Source: Bradyrhizobium sp. CCBAU 51765 (lineage in GTDB: Bacteria; Pseudomonadota; Alphaproteobacteria; Rhizobiales; Xanthobacteraceae). From it: a stretch of DNA of 64,000 nucleotides. Made by a program: the position numbers and the translations under genes. The stretch covers positions 2,469,001 to 2,533,000 of the forward strand of contig NZ_CP030038.1 of assembly GCF_015291725.1 (NCBI RefSeq), written 5' to 3'. The notes under the pieces were generated by a model. That model saw only the letters and a list, made by a program, of their open reading frames with translations, searched no databases and had not been told where the DNA came from. Positions 17,170-26,541 of this stretch are shown here, one piece after another. The stretch's first letter is position 1, and each line of letters opens with the position of its first letter.

Positions 17170-18203
17170 GAGCGATTGGAAAGAACCGGGGCCTAGCACG
17201 GCTTGCTGACGCGGACGGCCACTTTCGCATGGTCGCGCTGGATCAGCGGCCGCCACTGTTCGATGCCATCGCGAAGGCCAAGGGCATCACGCGGGAGCAG
17301 GTCGAGTTTTCCGACGTCACGGCGGCCAAGCGCCTCCTGGTCGAGAACCTCGCGCCGCATTGCAGCTCGATGCTGTTCGACCCGAACTTTGCCGTGCCGG
17401 CCGCCATCGACCTGCTGCCGCCGCGCTGCGGCCTCATCATGACGCTGGAAGAGCACCGCGTCGAGGAGACCGCGGGCGGCCGCAAGTCGCGTGCGATCAC
17501 CAATTGGAGCGTGGAGAAGATCCGCGCCATGGGCGGCGACGCCGTCAAGGTGCTTGCCTGGTACCGGCCCGACGCCGATGCCGCCGTCAACGAGCACCAG
17601 AAGAAGTTCGTGCGCGAGATCGGCGAGGACTGCGCCCGCCACGACATTCCCTATGTGCTCGAATTGCTGGTCTATCCGTTCCTCGGCAGCGCCAATCACA
17701 CCGCCGATTACGTGGAATCGCCGGGCAAGCTGCCGGGCCTCGTCATCGACAGCGTGCGCGAGTTCGCGAAGCCCGAATACGGCGTCGATCTCCTCAAGCT
17801 GGAGAGCCCGCTAGCGGCCAACAGCCTGCCGGTACGTGACGGCAGCGCCGAGGCGAAAGCCGCGCAGAAGGAGTTCGATGCGATCGGCGATATCTGCCGC
17901 GCGCGCAACATTCCCTGGGTGCTGCTCTCGGGCGGCGCAGCGCCGGAGAAGTTCGAGCGTGTGCTCGACTATTCCTATGCCGCAGGCGCAAGCGGCTTCC
18001 TGGCCGGCCGGACCATCTGGCTCGATGCCGTCCTGAAGAACTTCCCGGACCGCGCGGCAGTCTCGGCGAGCCTGAGCAAGGATGGTCTCCACGTGCTCGA
18101 ACGGCTCAGCGAGCTGACCACGGCCAAGGGCACGCGCTGGAAGCCGCGCTTTCCGGTCTTTACCGATATCAAGCTGGAAGGTGACTTCGCACGCGCCTAC
18201 TAG
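17166..18203 (+). CDS. LacD-family class I aldolase (tagatose-1,6-bisphosphate aldolase-like)
   Basis: Predicted TIM-barrel aldolase, 345 aa, that would split the phosphorylated sugar made by the preceding kinase. Segments supporting the family are FRMVALDQRPPLFDAI at the start, VKVLAWYRPDAD, VLELLVYPF, VDLLKLESPLAAN (Lys expected to form the Schiff base) and PWVLLSGGAAPEKFERVL. The ATG at 17166 overlaps the kinase stop (ATGA). Related aldolases act on tagatose-1,6-bisphosphate or 6-deoxy-6-sulfofructose-1-phosphate; no sulfo-sugar-specific gene is seen here, so I leave the substrate open. Confidence 0.85.
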   Translation: MRAIGKNRGLARLADADGHFRMVALDQRPPLFDAIAKAKGITREQVEFSDVTAAKRLLVENLAPHCSSMLFDPNFAVPAAIDLLPPRCGLIMTLEEHRVEETAGGRKSRAITNWSVEKIRAMGGDAVKVLAWYRPDADAAVNEHQKKFVREIGEDCARHDIPYVLELLVYPFLGSANHTADYVESPGKLPGLVIDSVREFAKPEYGVDLLKLESPLAANSLPVRDGSAEAKAAQKEFDAIGDICRARNIPWVLLSGGAAPEKFERVLDYSYAAGASGFLAGRTIWLDAVLKNFPDRAAVSASLSKDGLHVLERLSELTTAKGTRWKPRFPVFTDIKLEGDFARAY

Positions 18204-18242
18204 GATGGTAGCGGTCCGGCGTGGTCTTGCAGGAATTGCAAC

Positions 18243-19367
18243 ATGACTGACAGCTTCACCATCCGTTCGATCGAGGCGTTCTGCTATCGCTATCCGCTGG
18301 CGATGCCGGTGGTGACCTCTTTCGGCAAGATGCTCAACCGTCCCGCCGTCTTCGTTCGCGCTATCGACGAAGACGGCGTCGAGGGATGGGGTGAAGCCTG
18401 GTGCAACTTTCCAGCGCCAGGCGCGGAGCATCGCGCCCGGCTCATCAACGAGGTGCTTGCGCCCGCGCTCGTCGGGCGCAAATTCGATGGTCCCGCTCAG
18501 GCTTTCGAGACCCTGACCAAGGCCATCGAGGTGCTGGTGATTCAATGCGGCGAGCCCGGTCCGTTTGCGCAGGCGATTTCGGGCATCGATCTTGCGCTGT
18601 GGGACGTCTGCGCACGGCGTCGGCGGGTGCCGCTATGGCGGCTGCTCGGCGGACAGTCCGGCAAGATCAAGGTCTACGCCAGCGGCATCAATCCCGCCGG
18701 CGCGGTGCAGACGGCGGAAGCCGCGCTCAAGCGCGGCCATTGCGCGCTGAAGCTGAAGGTCGGGTTCGGCGCCGAAACCGATATTGCCAATTTGGCCGCG
18801 CTGCGTGGGATCCTCGGCGCCGGCATGCTTGCCACCGATGCAAATCAGGGCTGGTCAGTCGGGCAGGCGATGGAGATGCTGCCGCGGCTTGCCCAGTTCG
18901 ATCTACGCTGGCTGGAAGAGCCGATTCGGGCCGATCGCCCGCGCGCGGAATGGCGCAGGCTGCACGCCGCAGCGAAGATGCCGATTGCCGCCGGCGAAAA
19001 CATTTCGAGCGTCGAGGGCTTCAAGGAGGTTCTTGCCGACGACGTGCTTGGTGTGGTTCAGCCCGATATTGCGAAATGGGGCGGGCTGAGCGTGTGCAGT
19101 GCACTGGCCCGCGACATTCTGAAGGCGGGCAAAACGTTCTGTCCGCACTATCTCGGCGGAGGCCTGGGCTTGCTTGCGTCCGCGCATCTGCTCGCCGGCA
19201 TCGGCGGACATGGCTGGCTGGAGGTTGACGTCAACGACAACCCGTTGCGCGATCTCTGTTGCGGCCCGGTTCTTGACGTGAGGGAGGGCACGGTTGAGTT
19301 GGATCAAGAACCGGGGCTCGGAATAGCGCCCGAACTCTCACGCATCGAGCGCTATCGCAGCATCTAA
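18243..19367 (+). CDS. Enolase-superfamily dehydratase/epimerase (mandelate racemase/muconate lactonizing type)
   Basis: Metal-dependent enzyme of the MR/MLE family, 374 aa. The N-terminal capping domain runs to about residue 120. In the barrel, KLKVGFG carries the KxK catalytic lysines, TDANQGWS and LRWLEEPI supply metal ligands (Asp, Glu), AAGENISS the third (Glu), and KTFCPHYLGGG a conserved His. Members dehydrate sugar acids such as galactonate or act as racemases. As last gene of the operon it suggests that a sugar acid is part of the route. Confidence 0.88.
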   Translation: MTDSFTIRSIEAFCYRYPLAMPVVTSFGKMLNRPAVFVRAIDEDGVEGWGEAWCNFPAPGAEHRARLINEVLAPALVGRKFDGPAQAFETLTKAIEVLVIQCGEPGPFAQAISGIDLALWDVCARRRRVPLWRLLGGQSGKIKVYASGINPAGAVQTAEAALKRGHCALKLKVGFGAETDIANLAALRGILGAGMLATDANQGWSVGQAMEMLPRLAQFDLRWLEEPIRADRPRAEWRRLHAAAKMPIAAGENISSVEGFKEVLADDVLGVVQPDIAKWGGLSVCSALARDILKAGKTFCPHYLGGGLGLLASAHLLAGIGGHGWLEVDVNDNPLRDLCCGPVLDVREGTVELDQEPGLGIAPELSRIERYRSI

Positions 19368-19556
19368 GCCGGCGACCGTTCGTCATCATCGGCGTCTGCC
19401 GCCGGCACTTCCGGCAGGTGCCAGACGCGCATGGCCTGTCGGATCGTCAGGAGAAAAGTGGCTCGGCGACACGGCGGGCCGATCATGCGCTCGTCAGACA
19501 TCAGACTTCCATGGCCACGCCGGGAGCCGTGCGCTCGCAAGTTCGTGTGCACGGAT

Positions 19557-20474
19557 TCACCCACCGCTGCGTGCCGCGCGTTGGCGCAGCAGCTTGGCAA
19601 ACGCCTCCGCGGGCGGTGAGAGCACGAGCCCGCGTCGTTGATATATATAGTAGCGGCGGCGGATTTCCGGAGCGCGCAGCTTGATGAAACGCACGTCGAA
19701 ATTCGGCGCGAACAGTCGTCCGTAGTCGGGAACGGCCGCCAGGCCGGTACCGACGCCCACCAACGCCAAAGCGGTGGTCAGATATTTGACCTCGACGGCG
19801 GTCTGCATGGAAAGCGAGCTATCGTGCGCATGCAGCAGGCTCTCCAGGTGCCGGTTGAACTCACTGGAATAAATGACCCAGCGCTCGTCGCGCAGTTTTT
19901 TCCATGAGACGGCGCGTTGCTGCGCCAGCGGGTGCTGCGCTGAGCAGACCACTCGGATCGGCACATCCATCAGGAATGTGCTGGTGACATCCTCGCCGGT
20001 GGCGCGCTCTGGGCCAACGCCCAGTTCTGCCTCGCCCCGGCGCACCGTGCTCACCACCTCGTCCGCCATCGCGTCGGTCACGCGCAGGCCGACATCCGGA
20101 TGGGCTTGCTCGAACTCGCCCAGCACTGCCGCCACCCATGTGCATGCCAGCATCTGCGGCGCCACCACGCGCAGCAGGCCGGTGCGAAGGGAGCGAAGGT
20201 CCGAAGCGCCCTCTGCGATCTGTTGCACGTCATCCAGGATGCGGCGCGCCAGGGGGAGCAATTGCTGGCCGGCCGCCGTCAACAACACGACCGCGCCGCG
20301 GTCGAACAGTTTCAGCCCGAGAGTCTCCTCGAGTTGCTGAACCAGCATGCTGACTGCCGACTGCGTCAGGTTGATCTGTCGCGCCGCCGCCGTGAAGCTG
20401 CCCGCTCGAGCGACCGCGGCAAAGGCGCGCATCTGGCGCAGGCTGAGAGTGGAGAGAATGGCGGGCCGCATCAC
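19557..20474 (-). CDS. LysR-family transcriptional regulator
   Basis: LTTR of 305 aa. N-terminal winged HTH (LRQMRAFAAVARAGSFTAAA followed by RQINLTQSAVSMLVQQLEE), then a substrate-binding domain starting near LRVVAPQMLACTW. It is divergent from the amino-acid oxidase gene. The 97-bp gap has a perfect inverted repeat with T-N11-A geometry, the classical LysR box. It probably activates the oxidase-hydantoinase-Bug operon. Confidence 0.92.
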   Translation of the reverse strand: MMRPAILSTLSLRQMRAFAAVARAGSFTAAARQINLTQSAVSMLVQQLEETLGLKLFDRGAVVLLTAAGQQLLPLARRILDDVQQIAEGASDLRSLRTGLLRVVAPQMLACTWVAAVLGEFEQAHPDVGLRVTDAMADEVVSTVRRGEAELGVGPERATGEDVTSTFLMDVPIRVVCSAQHPLAQQRAVSWKKLRDERWVIYSSEFNRHLESLLHAHDSSLSMQTAVEVKYLTTALALVGVGTGLAAVPDYGRLFAPNFDVRFIKLRAPEIRRRYYIYQRRGLVLSPPAEAFAKLLRQRAARSGG

Positions 20475-20499
20475 ATATCCTCGCTCGAACGGATCGATT

Positions 20500-20514
20500 A
20501 TCAGGAAACCTGAT
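20500..20514. promoter_or_regulatory. Putative LysR operator (T-N11-A palindrome)
   Basis: ATCAGGAAACCTGAT is a perfect 6-3-6 inverted repeat containing T-N11-A. It lies 25 bp from the lysR start and 57 bp from the oxidase start. Confidence 0.7.
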
Positions 20515-20571
20515 GATCATATTAAAAGAATTGGCTTGTGTGATGGGGGAATTATTTTTCAGAATTCCCGC

Positions 20572-21810
20572 ATGCACATTGTCGTCATAGGAACGGGAAT
20601 CGTCGGCGCTTGCACTGCGGCGTGGCTGCAGCGCGACGGCCACGCGGTGACCTTCGTCGACCCGCTGGACGCGGGCGAGGCTTGCTCCTTCGGTAATGCC
20701 GGCTCGCTCTCGCCCAGCGCCTGCCTGCCGGTGGGCATGCCAGGCATGTGGAAGAAGGTCCCGCGCTGGCTGCTGGACCCATTGGGACCGCTGACGGTGC
20801 GTTGGTCCTATGCCCCGCTCGTGGCGCCATGGCTGCTGCGACTGCTGCATCATTCATCACGCGAAGAGGTGACACGCATCGCCACCGCGTTGCGGACGCT
20901 GCTGTCGCCGATCTTCGACTGCTACGATCCGCTGGTGGCCCATGCCAATGCGCAGGAGTTGGTGCGACGGAGCGGCTGTCTGTATGTTTTTTCCTCTCGC
21001 GAGACAGCGGCGCAATGGGCCTGGGGCATGAATCTGCGGCGATCGCTGGGCGTGCGGATGCAGGACGTGGAGCAGGACGAGCTGGAAAGTCTCGAGCCGG
21101 ACCTGAAGGGACGTTTTCGGTTCGGCATTCTGGCGCCCGACAACGGCTCGACGTCCGATCCATCTGCCCTCGTCAAGGCGATCTACAATCGCTGCATCGG
21201 CGACGGCGCGCGTCACGTCCGCGACCGCGTCCGTGGTTTCGAGCGGCAGGGCCGGCGCGTCACGGCAGTGCTGTTGGAGCAGGGCGAGCCGCTGGCAGCG
21301 GACGGCGTGGTGGTGGCAGCCGGGGCCTGGTCGGGCGCATTGGCGGCACAGCTCGACAGCCCGGTGATGCTGGAGACGCAGCGCGGTTACCACGTCACCG
21401 TGCAGAGCTCGAACCTGGCCCTGCGCCACACCGTGATGGCGGTGGAGCACAATCTGATGGTCAACCCGATGGCCATGGGTCTGCGGCTGGCTGGCACGGT
21501 GGAATTCGCCGGCTTGAAGGCGCCACCCAACATGGCGCGTGCCGATGCCCTGCTTCGTCAGGGACAGCAATTATTCCCGCACCTGGACACATCGTCCTTC
21601 ACGCGCTGGATGGGTCATCGTCCCTGTCTTCCCGACAGTCTTCCCGTGGTCGGTCCGGTCCGCGCGGCCGACAACGCCTGGCTCGCCTTCGGCCATGGCC
21701 ATATGGGCATGTGCATGGGCGCGGCGACCGGCCGCGAGATTGCGCATCTGGTGGCCGGACGACCGACGCAGGTGGACCTGACGCCGTTTTCGCCGGAGCG
21801 CTTCCGTTGA
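20572..21810 (+). CDS. FAD-dependent oxidoreductase, DadA-type D-amino-acid dehydrogenase
   Basis: Flavoprotein of the DAO family, 412 aa. Dinucleotide-binding motif VVIGTGIVGACTAAWL at residues 3-18, then GEACSFGNAGSLSPS, which in DadA-like enzymes follows the FAD-binding beta-alpha-beta unit. C-terminal FAD-contact region FGHGHMGMCMGAATGREIA. It would oxidatively deaminate an amino acid or imino acid. The next gene starts inside the stop codon. With HyuA/HyuB beside it, an attractive but unproven role is oxidation of a D-amino acid or cyclic amide product. Confidence 0.85.
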   Translation: MHIVVIGTGIVGACTAAWLQRDGHAVTFVDPLDAGEACSFGNAGSLSPSACLPVGMPGMWKKVPRWLLDPLGPLTVRWSYAPLVAPWLLRLLHHSSREEVTRIATALRTLLSPIFDCYDPLVAHANAQELVRRSGCLYVFSSRETAAQWAWGMNLRRSLGVRMQDVEQDELESLEPDLKGRFRFGILAPDNGSTSDPSALVKAIYNRCIGDGARHVRDRVRGFERQGRRVTAVLLEQGEPLAADGVVVAAGAWSGALAAQLDSPVMLETQRGYHVTVQSSNLALRHTVMAVEHNLMVNPMAMGLRLAGTVEFAGLKAPPNMARADALLRQGQQLFPHLDTSSFTRWMGHRPCLPDSLPVVGPVRAADNAWLAFGHGHMGMCMGAATGREIAHLVAGRPTQVDLTPFSPERFR

Positions 21811-23429
21811 GCGCGTCCTGGTCGCTCGCCGTGGACATGGGTGGCACCTTCATCGATGCGGTGGCCTTGCGGAGCGACGGGCACGTTGCATCGCTCAAAC
21901 ATCCGCGCGCCGGACGCCGGCTGGCGGAGCCGGTCGTCGAGGCACTCGATCGGCTGTGCGCGCAGGCGGGCATCGGGGCAGATGACGTCGGCCGCGTCGT
22001 GCACGGCTCCACCGTCGTCACCAATCTGCTGCTGGAGCTGAACGAGCCGCCGGTGGCCCTTGTCCTGACGCGCGGCATGCGCGACGTACCGGTCCTGGCG
22101 CGCCAGGACCGCAAGGAATTGTATGAGCCGGTGATCATGCCGGCCGTGCCCGAAGCAAAGCTGTTTCCGGAGCCACTGCGTTTCGAGATCGGCGGACGTA
22201 TCGATGCGGAGGGGCGTGAGGTGGAGCCGCTCGACCTGTCGGCCGTTGACGCCATTGCGGATGCAGTGAGCGATGCCGGCGTGCGCGCGCTGGCGGTCGG
22301 TCTGTTGTTCTCGCACCGCAATCCGACCCATGAGCGCGCGCTGCGTGCGGCGCTGCATGCGCGCCTTCCGAGCTTGCATATTTCACTGTCCAGCGAAGTC
22401 GATCCGCAACCGCGGGAATTCGAGCGCTGGCTGACCACGGCGCTGGACGCCTATGCCAAACCGCTGGCAGCGAATTATCTGCACGCGCTGGCCGACGCAT
22501 TGAAGATACGTGGCTTGCCGCCGTTGCGCCTGATGCGATCGGCCGGCGGCACTGAGCCCTGGCATGATCTCGCCGCGCAGCCGATCGGCCTTGCCATGTC
22601 CGGTCCCTGCGCGGCGCTGCAGGGCGTGGCCGCCGGTCTTGCAGCCTCCGGTCCCGCGATCGTTCTGGATATCGGAGGCACCAGCGCCGACATCAGCATT
22701 CTGCTCGACGGCAGGCCGACCTTTACCGACGCGCTGGAATGTGACGGCTTGCCGATCCGTCAGCGCTGCGCAGATATCGCCTCCATCGGCATCGGGGGTG
22801 GCAGCGTGGTGTCGGTGCTGCCGGGTGGCGCGCTTCGCCTGGGGCCGCGCTCGCAAGGCGCCTGGCCAGGACCGGCCGCCTTTGGTCTCGGCGGTGGCTT
22901 GCCGACGCTGAGCGATGCGCTGTGCGTCCTGGACCGCTTGCCGCCCCGGCTGGCCGGCGGGATCGTGCTGGACCGCGCCGCCGCGGAGGCCGCGCTTGGC
23001 GGCGTGGCCGGCGCGCTCGGCCTGTCGGTGCTTCGAACCGCTGAAGCCGTCGTGAGCGCGGCCGCCGCCGGGATGGCGGAGGCGCTCAAGACCCACGCCT
23101 TTCAGCGCAACCTGGATCCGGCGGATGCGGTGCTCGTCGCCATCGGCGGCGGCGGCGCGCAGCATGCGGCCGAGATCGCCGAACTTGCGGGCATCCGCCG
23201 CGTGCTGGTGATGCCGAACGCCAGCGTGATGTCGGCGCTGGGCATGCTCTGCGGTCCGGAAGAGGGCGACGTCGGCCTGACGGCGAGCAATAGTCCGTGG
23301 GCTTCGCTGCCGCCGGAAGGCGCAGGGCCGCATTCGTTGTTCGCGCCGATGACAACCGCCTTTGTGCCGGCGGGCTGGTCGTGGCGGCTGACGCCGGATC
23401 AGACGCTGGCGCTGGAGGCGAAGGCATGA
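21807..23429 (+). CDS. Hydantoinase/oxoprolinase subunit A (HyuA-like)
   Basis: ATP-dependent amidohydrolase subunit, about 540 aa, shorter than the usual 650-700 aa HyuA. The N-terminal hydantoinase A motif is SLAVDMGGTFIDAVAL, the ASKHA-type phosphate loop is HGSTVVTN, and a second is VLDIGGTSADISILLDG followed by IGIGGGSVVSV and AIGGGGAQHAAEIAE. The start is TTG at 21807, overlapping the oxidase stop, with GGAG upstream. The missing length is at the C-terminus, where full-size HyuA has an extra domain. It should form a complex with the next gene product to open a cyclic amide such as a hydantoin or oxoproline analogue. Confidence 0.85.
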   Translation: MSASWSLAVDMGGTFIDAVALRSDGHVASLKHPRAGRRLAEPVVEALDRLCAQAGIGADDVGRVVHGSTVVTNLLLELNEPPVALVLTRGMRDVPVLARQDRKELYEPVIMPAVPEAKLFPEPLRFEIGGRIDAEGREVEPLDLSAVDAIADAVSDAGVRALAVGLLFSHRNPTHERALRAALHARLPSLHISLSSEVDPQPREFERWLTTALDAYAKPLAANYLHALADALKIRGLPPLRLMRSAGGTEPWHDLAAQPIGLAMSGPCAALQGVAAGLAASGPAIVLDIGGTSADISILLDGRPTFTDALECDGLPIRQRCADIASIGIGGGSVVSVLPGGALRLGPRSQGAWPGPAAFGLGGGLPTLSDALCVLDRLPPRLAGGIVLDRAAAEAALGGVAGALGLSVLRTAEAVVSAAAAGMAEALKTHAFQRNLDPADAVLVAIGGGGAQHAAEIAELAGIRRVLVMPNASVMSALGMLCGPEEGDVGLTASNSPWASLPPEGAGPHSLFAPMTTAFVPAGWSWRLTPDQTLALEAKA

Positions 23430-25063
23430 TGCCGCGCGCGCGCGACGTCGCACCTGATCCGGTCATCGCCCTGCGCATGGAGCCGCTGCGTCTGGCGCTG
23501 CAAGGCACGGCCGACCGCATGCAGCATGGCATGATGCGCGCCGCCGTGTCGTCCATCGCCCGCGAGAGCGGCGACTGTGCCGCGGCGCTGTTTCTGCCGG
23601 ACGGTCGCTTGCTCGCCCAGGCGCGCTCGCTGCCGTTGTTGCTGGGATCGCTGATTCCGGCCGTTGCCGGTGTGCTCGCACGCTTTCCGCTCGCAACGAT
23701 GTCCGAGGGCGACGCCTATCTGCTCAACGACCCCTGGTCCGGCGGCACGCATCTGCCGGACCTGGCTCTGGTCCATCCGGTCTTCCACGACGGCGAGGTG
23801 ATCGCGTTCGCCGCCGCCAATTTGCACCATCAGGATGTCGGGGGCATGGCCGCCGGCTCCATTCCGCCCGATGCAACCGAAGTGTACCAGGAGGGCCTGC
23901 GCCTGCCGCCGGTGCGCTGGCGCAGTGCCGAAGGCGTGCTGCCCGATATCGACGCCATCCTGGCCGCCAACTCACGCACGCCTGACAATTTGCGTGGCGA
24001 CCTGGAAGCGCAGTGGACCGCGCTGACGCAAGGCGCGCGCGAACTGAAGCAGATCGCGCGTCACACCGGACCTCGTTTTGCCGACGTCTGCGATGCCTTG
24101 ATTGCCCAGACCGAACGCATGACCCGCGCCGCCCTTGCCGCCGCGCCCGACGGCGAATGGACCTGGCGCGATCAACTCGACGGCGACGGCATCGACACCG
24201 CCCCGGTTTCCATCGCGGTGAGCTTGCGCAAGCAGGGTGACACACTGGTCATCGACTTCGAGGGGACCGCGCCGCAGGTGAGGGGGCCGCTCAATGCATC
24301 GCCGGCGGCGATGCTGTCGGCGGCTCTGTTCTTCATGCGCACGCTGGCACCGGACGCCCCCAACAATGCCGGCTGCCTTGCGCCACTGACGCTGAAGCTT
24401 CCACCCGGCAGCCTGGTCAATCCGGTGCTGCCGGCGGCGGTCAATGCGCGCACGGCGACCGTGAAGCTGGCGTGCAACGCGATTCTCGGAGCCTGGTCAC
24501 AGTCGGCAGGCGGGATGGGCGTGGCGCCGCACGCCGGGGTGGCCACCGTCCTCGCGCTCAGCGGCACGCGGGCGGACGGGCGACGCTGGATGTTCACCGA
24601 GATCATTGCCAGCGGCGCCGGCGCCAGCGTCCACGCGCCCGGCCGCGCCGGCGTCTCCACCGACGTCGGCAATGCGCGCAATACTCCCGTGGAGGTGATC
24701 GAGACCGAAGCGCCGCTGCGTGTGGAATGCTACGAGATCCGCCGCGGCAGCGGCGGCGCCGGTCTGCAATGTGGCGGCGACGGCGTGCGGCGCGCCTATC
24801 GGCTGCTCGAAGGCCAGGGGTGGATCGCCTATCGCGGCGAGCGCCATGTCGGCCGTGCGCGCGGTGCTCGAGGCGGCGGGGCCGGCGCAACGTCGATGGC
24901 CCGGGTCTTGCGTGTGGACGGAGCGATCGAGCTCTTGCCTGCGCGCGCCCGCATCGCGTGGTCCGCCGGCGACCTGCTGATCATCGAAACCGCTGGCGGC
25001 GGCGGCTGGGGATCCCTCGCTCCAACTGAATCCGCCAACCCACTCGTAAGGAGTTGCCCATGA
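23426..25063 (+). CDS. Hydantoinase/oxoprolinase subunit B (HyuB-like)
   Basis: Partner subunit of HyuA, 545 aa, normal for the family. Features include GDAYLLNDPWSGGTHLPDLALV near residue 95, a hallmark stretch of hydantoinase B, HHQDVGGMAAGSIPPDATEVYQEGLRLPP, and the C-terminal glycine-rich GGAGLQCGGDGVRR. The ATG at 23426 overlaps the hyuA stop (ATGA). Substrate range of such pairs covers hydantoins, 5-oxoproline and acetophenone carboxylase-type reactions; the present one is unassigned. Confidence 0.87.
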   Translation: MMPRARDVAPDPVIALRMEPLRLALQGTADRMQHGMMRAAVSSIARESGDCAAALFLPDGRLLAQARSLPLLLGSLIPAVAGVLARFPLATMSEGDAYLLNDPWSGGTHLPDLALVHPVFHDGEVIAFAAANLHHQDVGGMAAGSIPPDATEVYQEGLRLPPVRWRSAEGVLPDIDAILAANSRTPDNLRGDLEAQWTALTQGARELKQIARHTGPRFADVCDALIAQTERMTRAALAAAPDGEWTWRDQLDGDGIDTAPVSIAVSLRKQGDTLVIDFEGTAPQVRGPLNASPAAMLSAALFFMRTLAPDAPNNAGCLAPLTLKLPPGSLVNPVLPAAVNARTATVKLACNAILGAWSQSAGGMGVAPHAGVATVLALSGTRADGRRWMFTEIIASGAGASVHAPGRAGVSTDVGNARNTPVEVIETEAPLRVECYEIRRGSGGAGLQCGGDGVRRAYRLLEGQGWIAYRGERHVGRARGARGGGAGATSMARVLRVDGAIELLPARARIAWSAGDLLIIETAGGGGWGSLAPTESANPLVRSCP

Positions 25064-26046
25064 TCCGTTTCCCGATGTCGCGCTGTGCGACGCTGGCGTT
25101 GGCCAGCTTCGCGATGCTGATGCCTGCACTGGCCCATGCGCAATCAACCTACCCGAACAAGCCGATCCACATCGTGGTGCCATTCGCGCCTGGCGGCAGC
25201 ACCGACGTGCTGGCGCGGCGTGTGGGAGAAAAACTCGCCGCGGCCTGGGGACAGCCGGTGGTGGTCGACAATCGCCCCGGTGCCGGCGGCGCCCTGGGCG
25301 CCGACTTCGTGGCCAAATCCGCACCCGACGGCTACAACCTGTTGGCGGGGGTGACCGGCAGCAACGCCATTGCGCAGGCGCTGTATCCGAAGTTGCCCTA
25401 TAACGTGATCAACGACTTCGCACCCGTGTCCATGATGGTGAACTCGCCGTTGGTGCTGGCCGTCAATCCCGACGTCAAGGCGAACACGCCGGCCGAGTTT
25501 CTCGCCCTGGCCAAGTCGAAACCGGGCGCGCTGAGTTACGGCTCGGCCGGCAACGGCACATCGATGCATCTCACAGGCGAGATGTACAAGCAGGCGACCG
25601 ATGTTTCGATGGTGCACGTTCCCTATCGCGGAAGCGCAGCCATGCTCACCGACCTCATGGGCGGTCAAATCCAGGTCACGTTCGGCGACGTCCTGGTGCT
25701 GATGCCGCAGATCCAGGCCGGAAAGATTCGCGCGCTGGCCGTCACCTCGAAAACCAGGCACCCCCTGCTGCCGGACGTGCCGACGCTGGATGAATCGGGT
25801 CTGAAGGGTTTCGAGGCGCTGTCATGGCAAGGCCTGTTTGCGCCGGCCGGCACGCCGCCCGAGGTGGTGGAGAAGCTGAGTGCGGAAGTGAACAAGGCCA
25901 TGCAGTCTCCCGACATCAGGGACTACTTCGCGGCGCAGGGCTTCATCGTCCAGGGCTCGACTCCCGAGGCCTTCAAGGCCTTTGTCGCGAGCGAGGTGCA
26001 GAAGTGGACGCCGATCGTGAAGAATTCGGGTGCGCAGGTGAATTGA
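25060..26046 (+). CDS. Tripartite tricarboxylate transporter substrate-binding protein (Bug/TctC family)
   Basis: Periplasmic binding protein of 328 aa. The signal peptide (about 25 residues, ending AHA-QSTYP) is followed by the Bug hallmark YPNKPIHIVVPFAPGGSTDVLARR, VVVDNRPGAGGALGADFVAKS and YGSAGNGTSMHLTGEM. The ATG at 25060 has AAGGAG at 25048-25053. No TctA or TctB membrane gene accompanies it, which is common for Bug proteins. It probably binds the carboxylate or amide processed by the upstream enzymes. Confidence 0.92.
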   Translation: MIRFPMSRCATLALASFAMLMPALAHAQSTYPNKPIHIVVPFAPGGSTDVLARRVGEKLAAAWGQPVVVDNRPGAGGALGADFVAKSAPDGYNLLAGVTGSNAIAQALYPKLPYNVINDFAPVSMMVNSPLVLAVNPDVKANTPAEFLALAKSKPGALSYGSAGNGTSMHLTGEMYKQATDVSMVHVPYRGSAAMLTDLMGGQIQVTFGDVLVLMPQIQAGKIRALAVTSKTRHPLLPDVPTLDESGLKGFEALSWQGLFAPAGTPPEVVEKLSAEVNKAMQSPDIRDYFAAQGFIVQGSTPEAFKAFVASEVQKWTPIVKNSGAQVN

Positions 26047-26049
26047 GCT

Positions 26050-26064
26050 CGCGCCGCCGGCGCG
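26050..26064 (+). terminator. GC-rich stem-loop after the Bug gene, possible terminator
   Basis: CGCGCC pairs with GGCGCG around a 3-nt loop, 3 bp after the stop codon. There is no T-run, so intrinsic termination would be weak. Confidence 0.35.
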
Positions 26065-26159
26065 GTGCCAATTGGAATTCGCCCGCGGCAAAGGACTTTT
26101 CGACCCTGCCCCTTCGCTTCCTGAGGTCGGTGCAACGGGTCGTCCGGCGGCATCAGCCT

Positions 26160-26541
26160 CGGGGCGCACCATTGCCTTGCGGGAATGCCGTCGGGCAAAA
26201 CACCCGTCAACCCCTCGCCGCAAAAATATTCCACTTTACCGAAATTCGGAAATGGCGTATGTGTCGCCCATCCCGGCTCATTCTTGAGGGGCGATCATGA
26301 GGTCGTCATTGTCGCGAGCCGGGCTTGCGGTGGACGCGGCAGCGTCGGGCGCGAAAGGTGCGGGCAGGGAGGGTAGTCCCCGGTGAGCTCGTGGCCGCGC
26401 GCGGACGAACGGCGCTGCTAGGCTTCGTCTCGCCTGTAAGTTTCCGGCTCCGTCGACAGGGCCGGGAAAACTGCGGCGAAATGGCGGGCCGCGCGTACGG
26501 CAAAACCGTGTGGTCCTGGCCGTCGTTGCTACGGTCAAGCT
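26160..26541. repeat. Repeat-like GC-rich segment, recalled as a Bradyrhizobium dispersed sequence
   Basis: The stretch with the palindrome CCGAAATTCGG (26239-26249) and the following 280 bp resembles sequence I remember as recurring between genes in Bradyrhizobium genomes. No second copy of this part exists in the window, so the call rests on memory. The ORFs crossing it look non-coding. Confidence 0.4.

Noticed and set aside
19364..19600. 78-codon minus-strand frame next to lysR
   Set aside because: It overlaps the lysR 3' end in another frame and shows no recognised features or ribosome-binding site.
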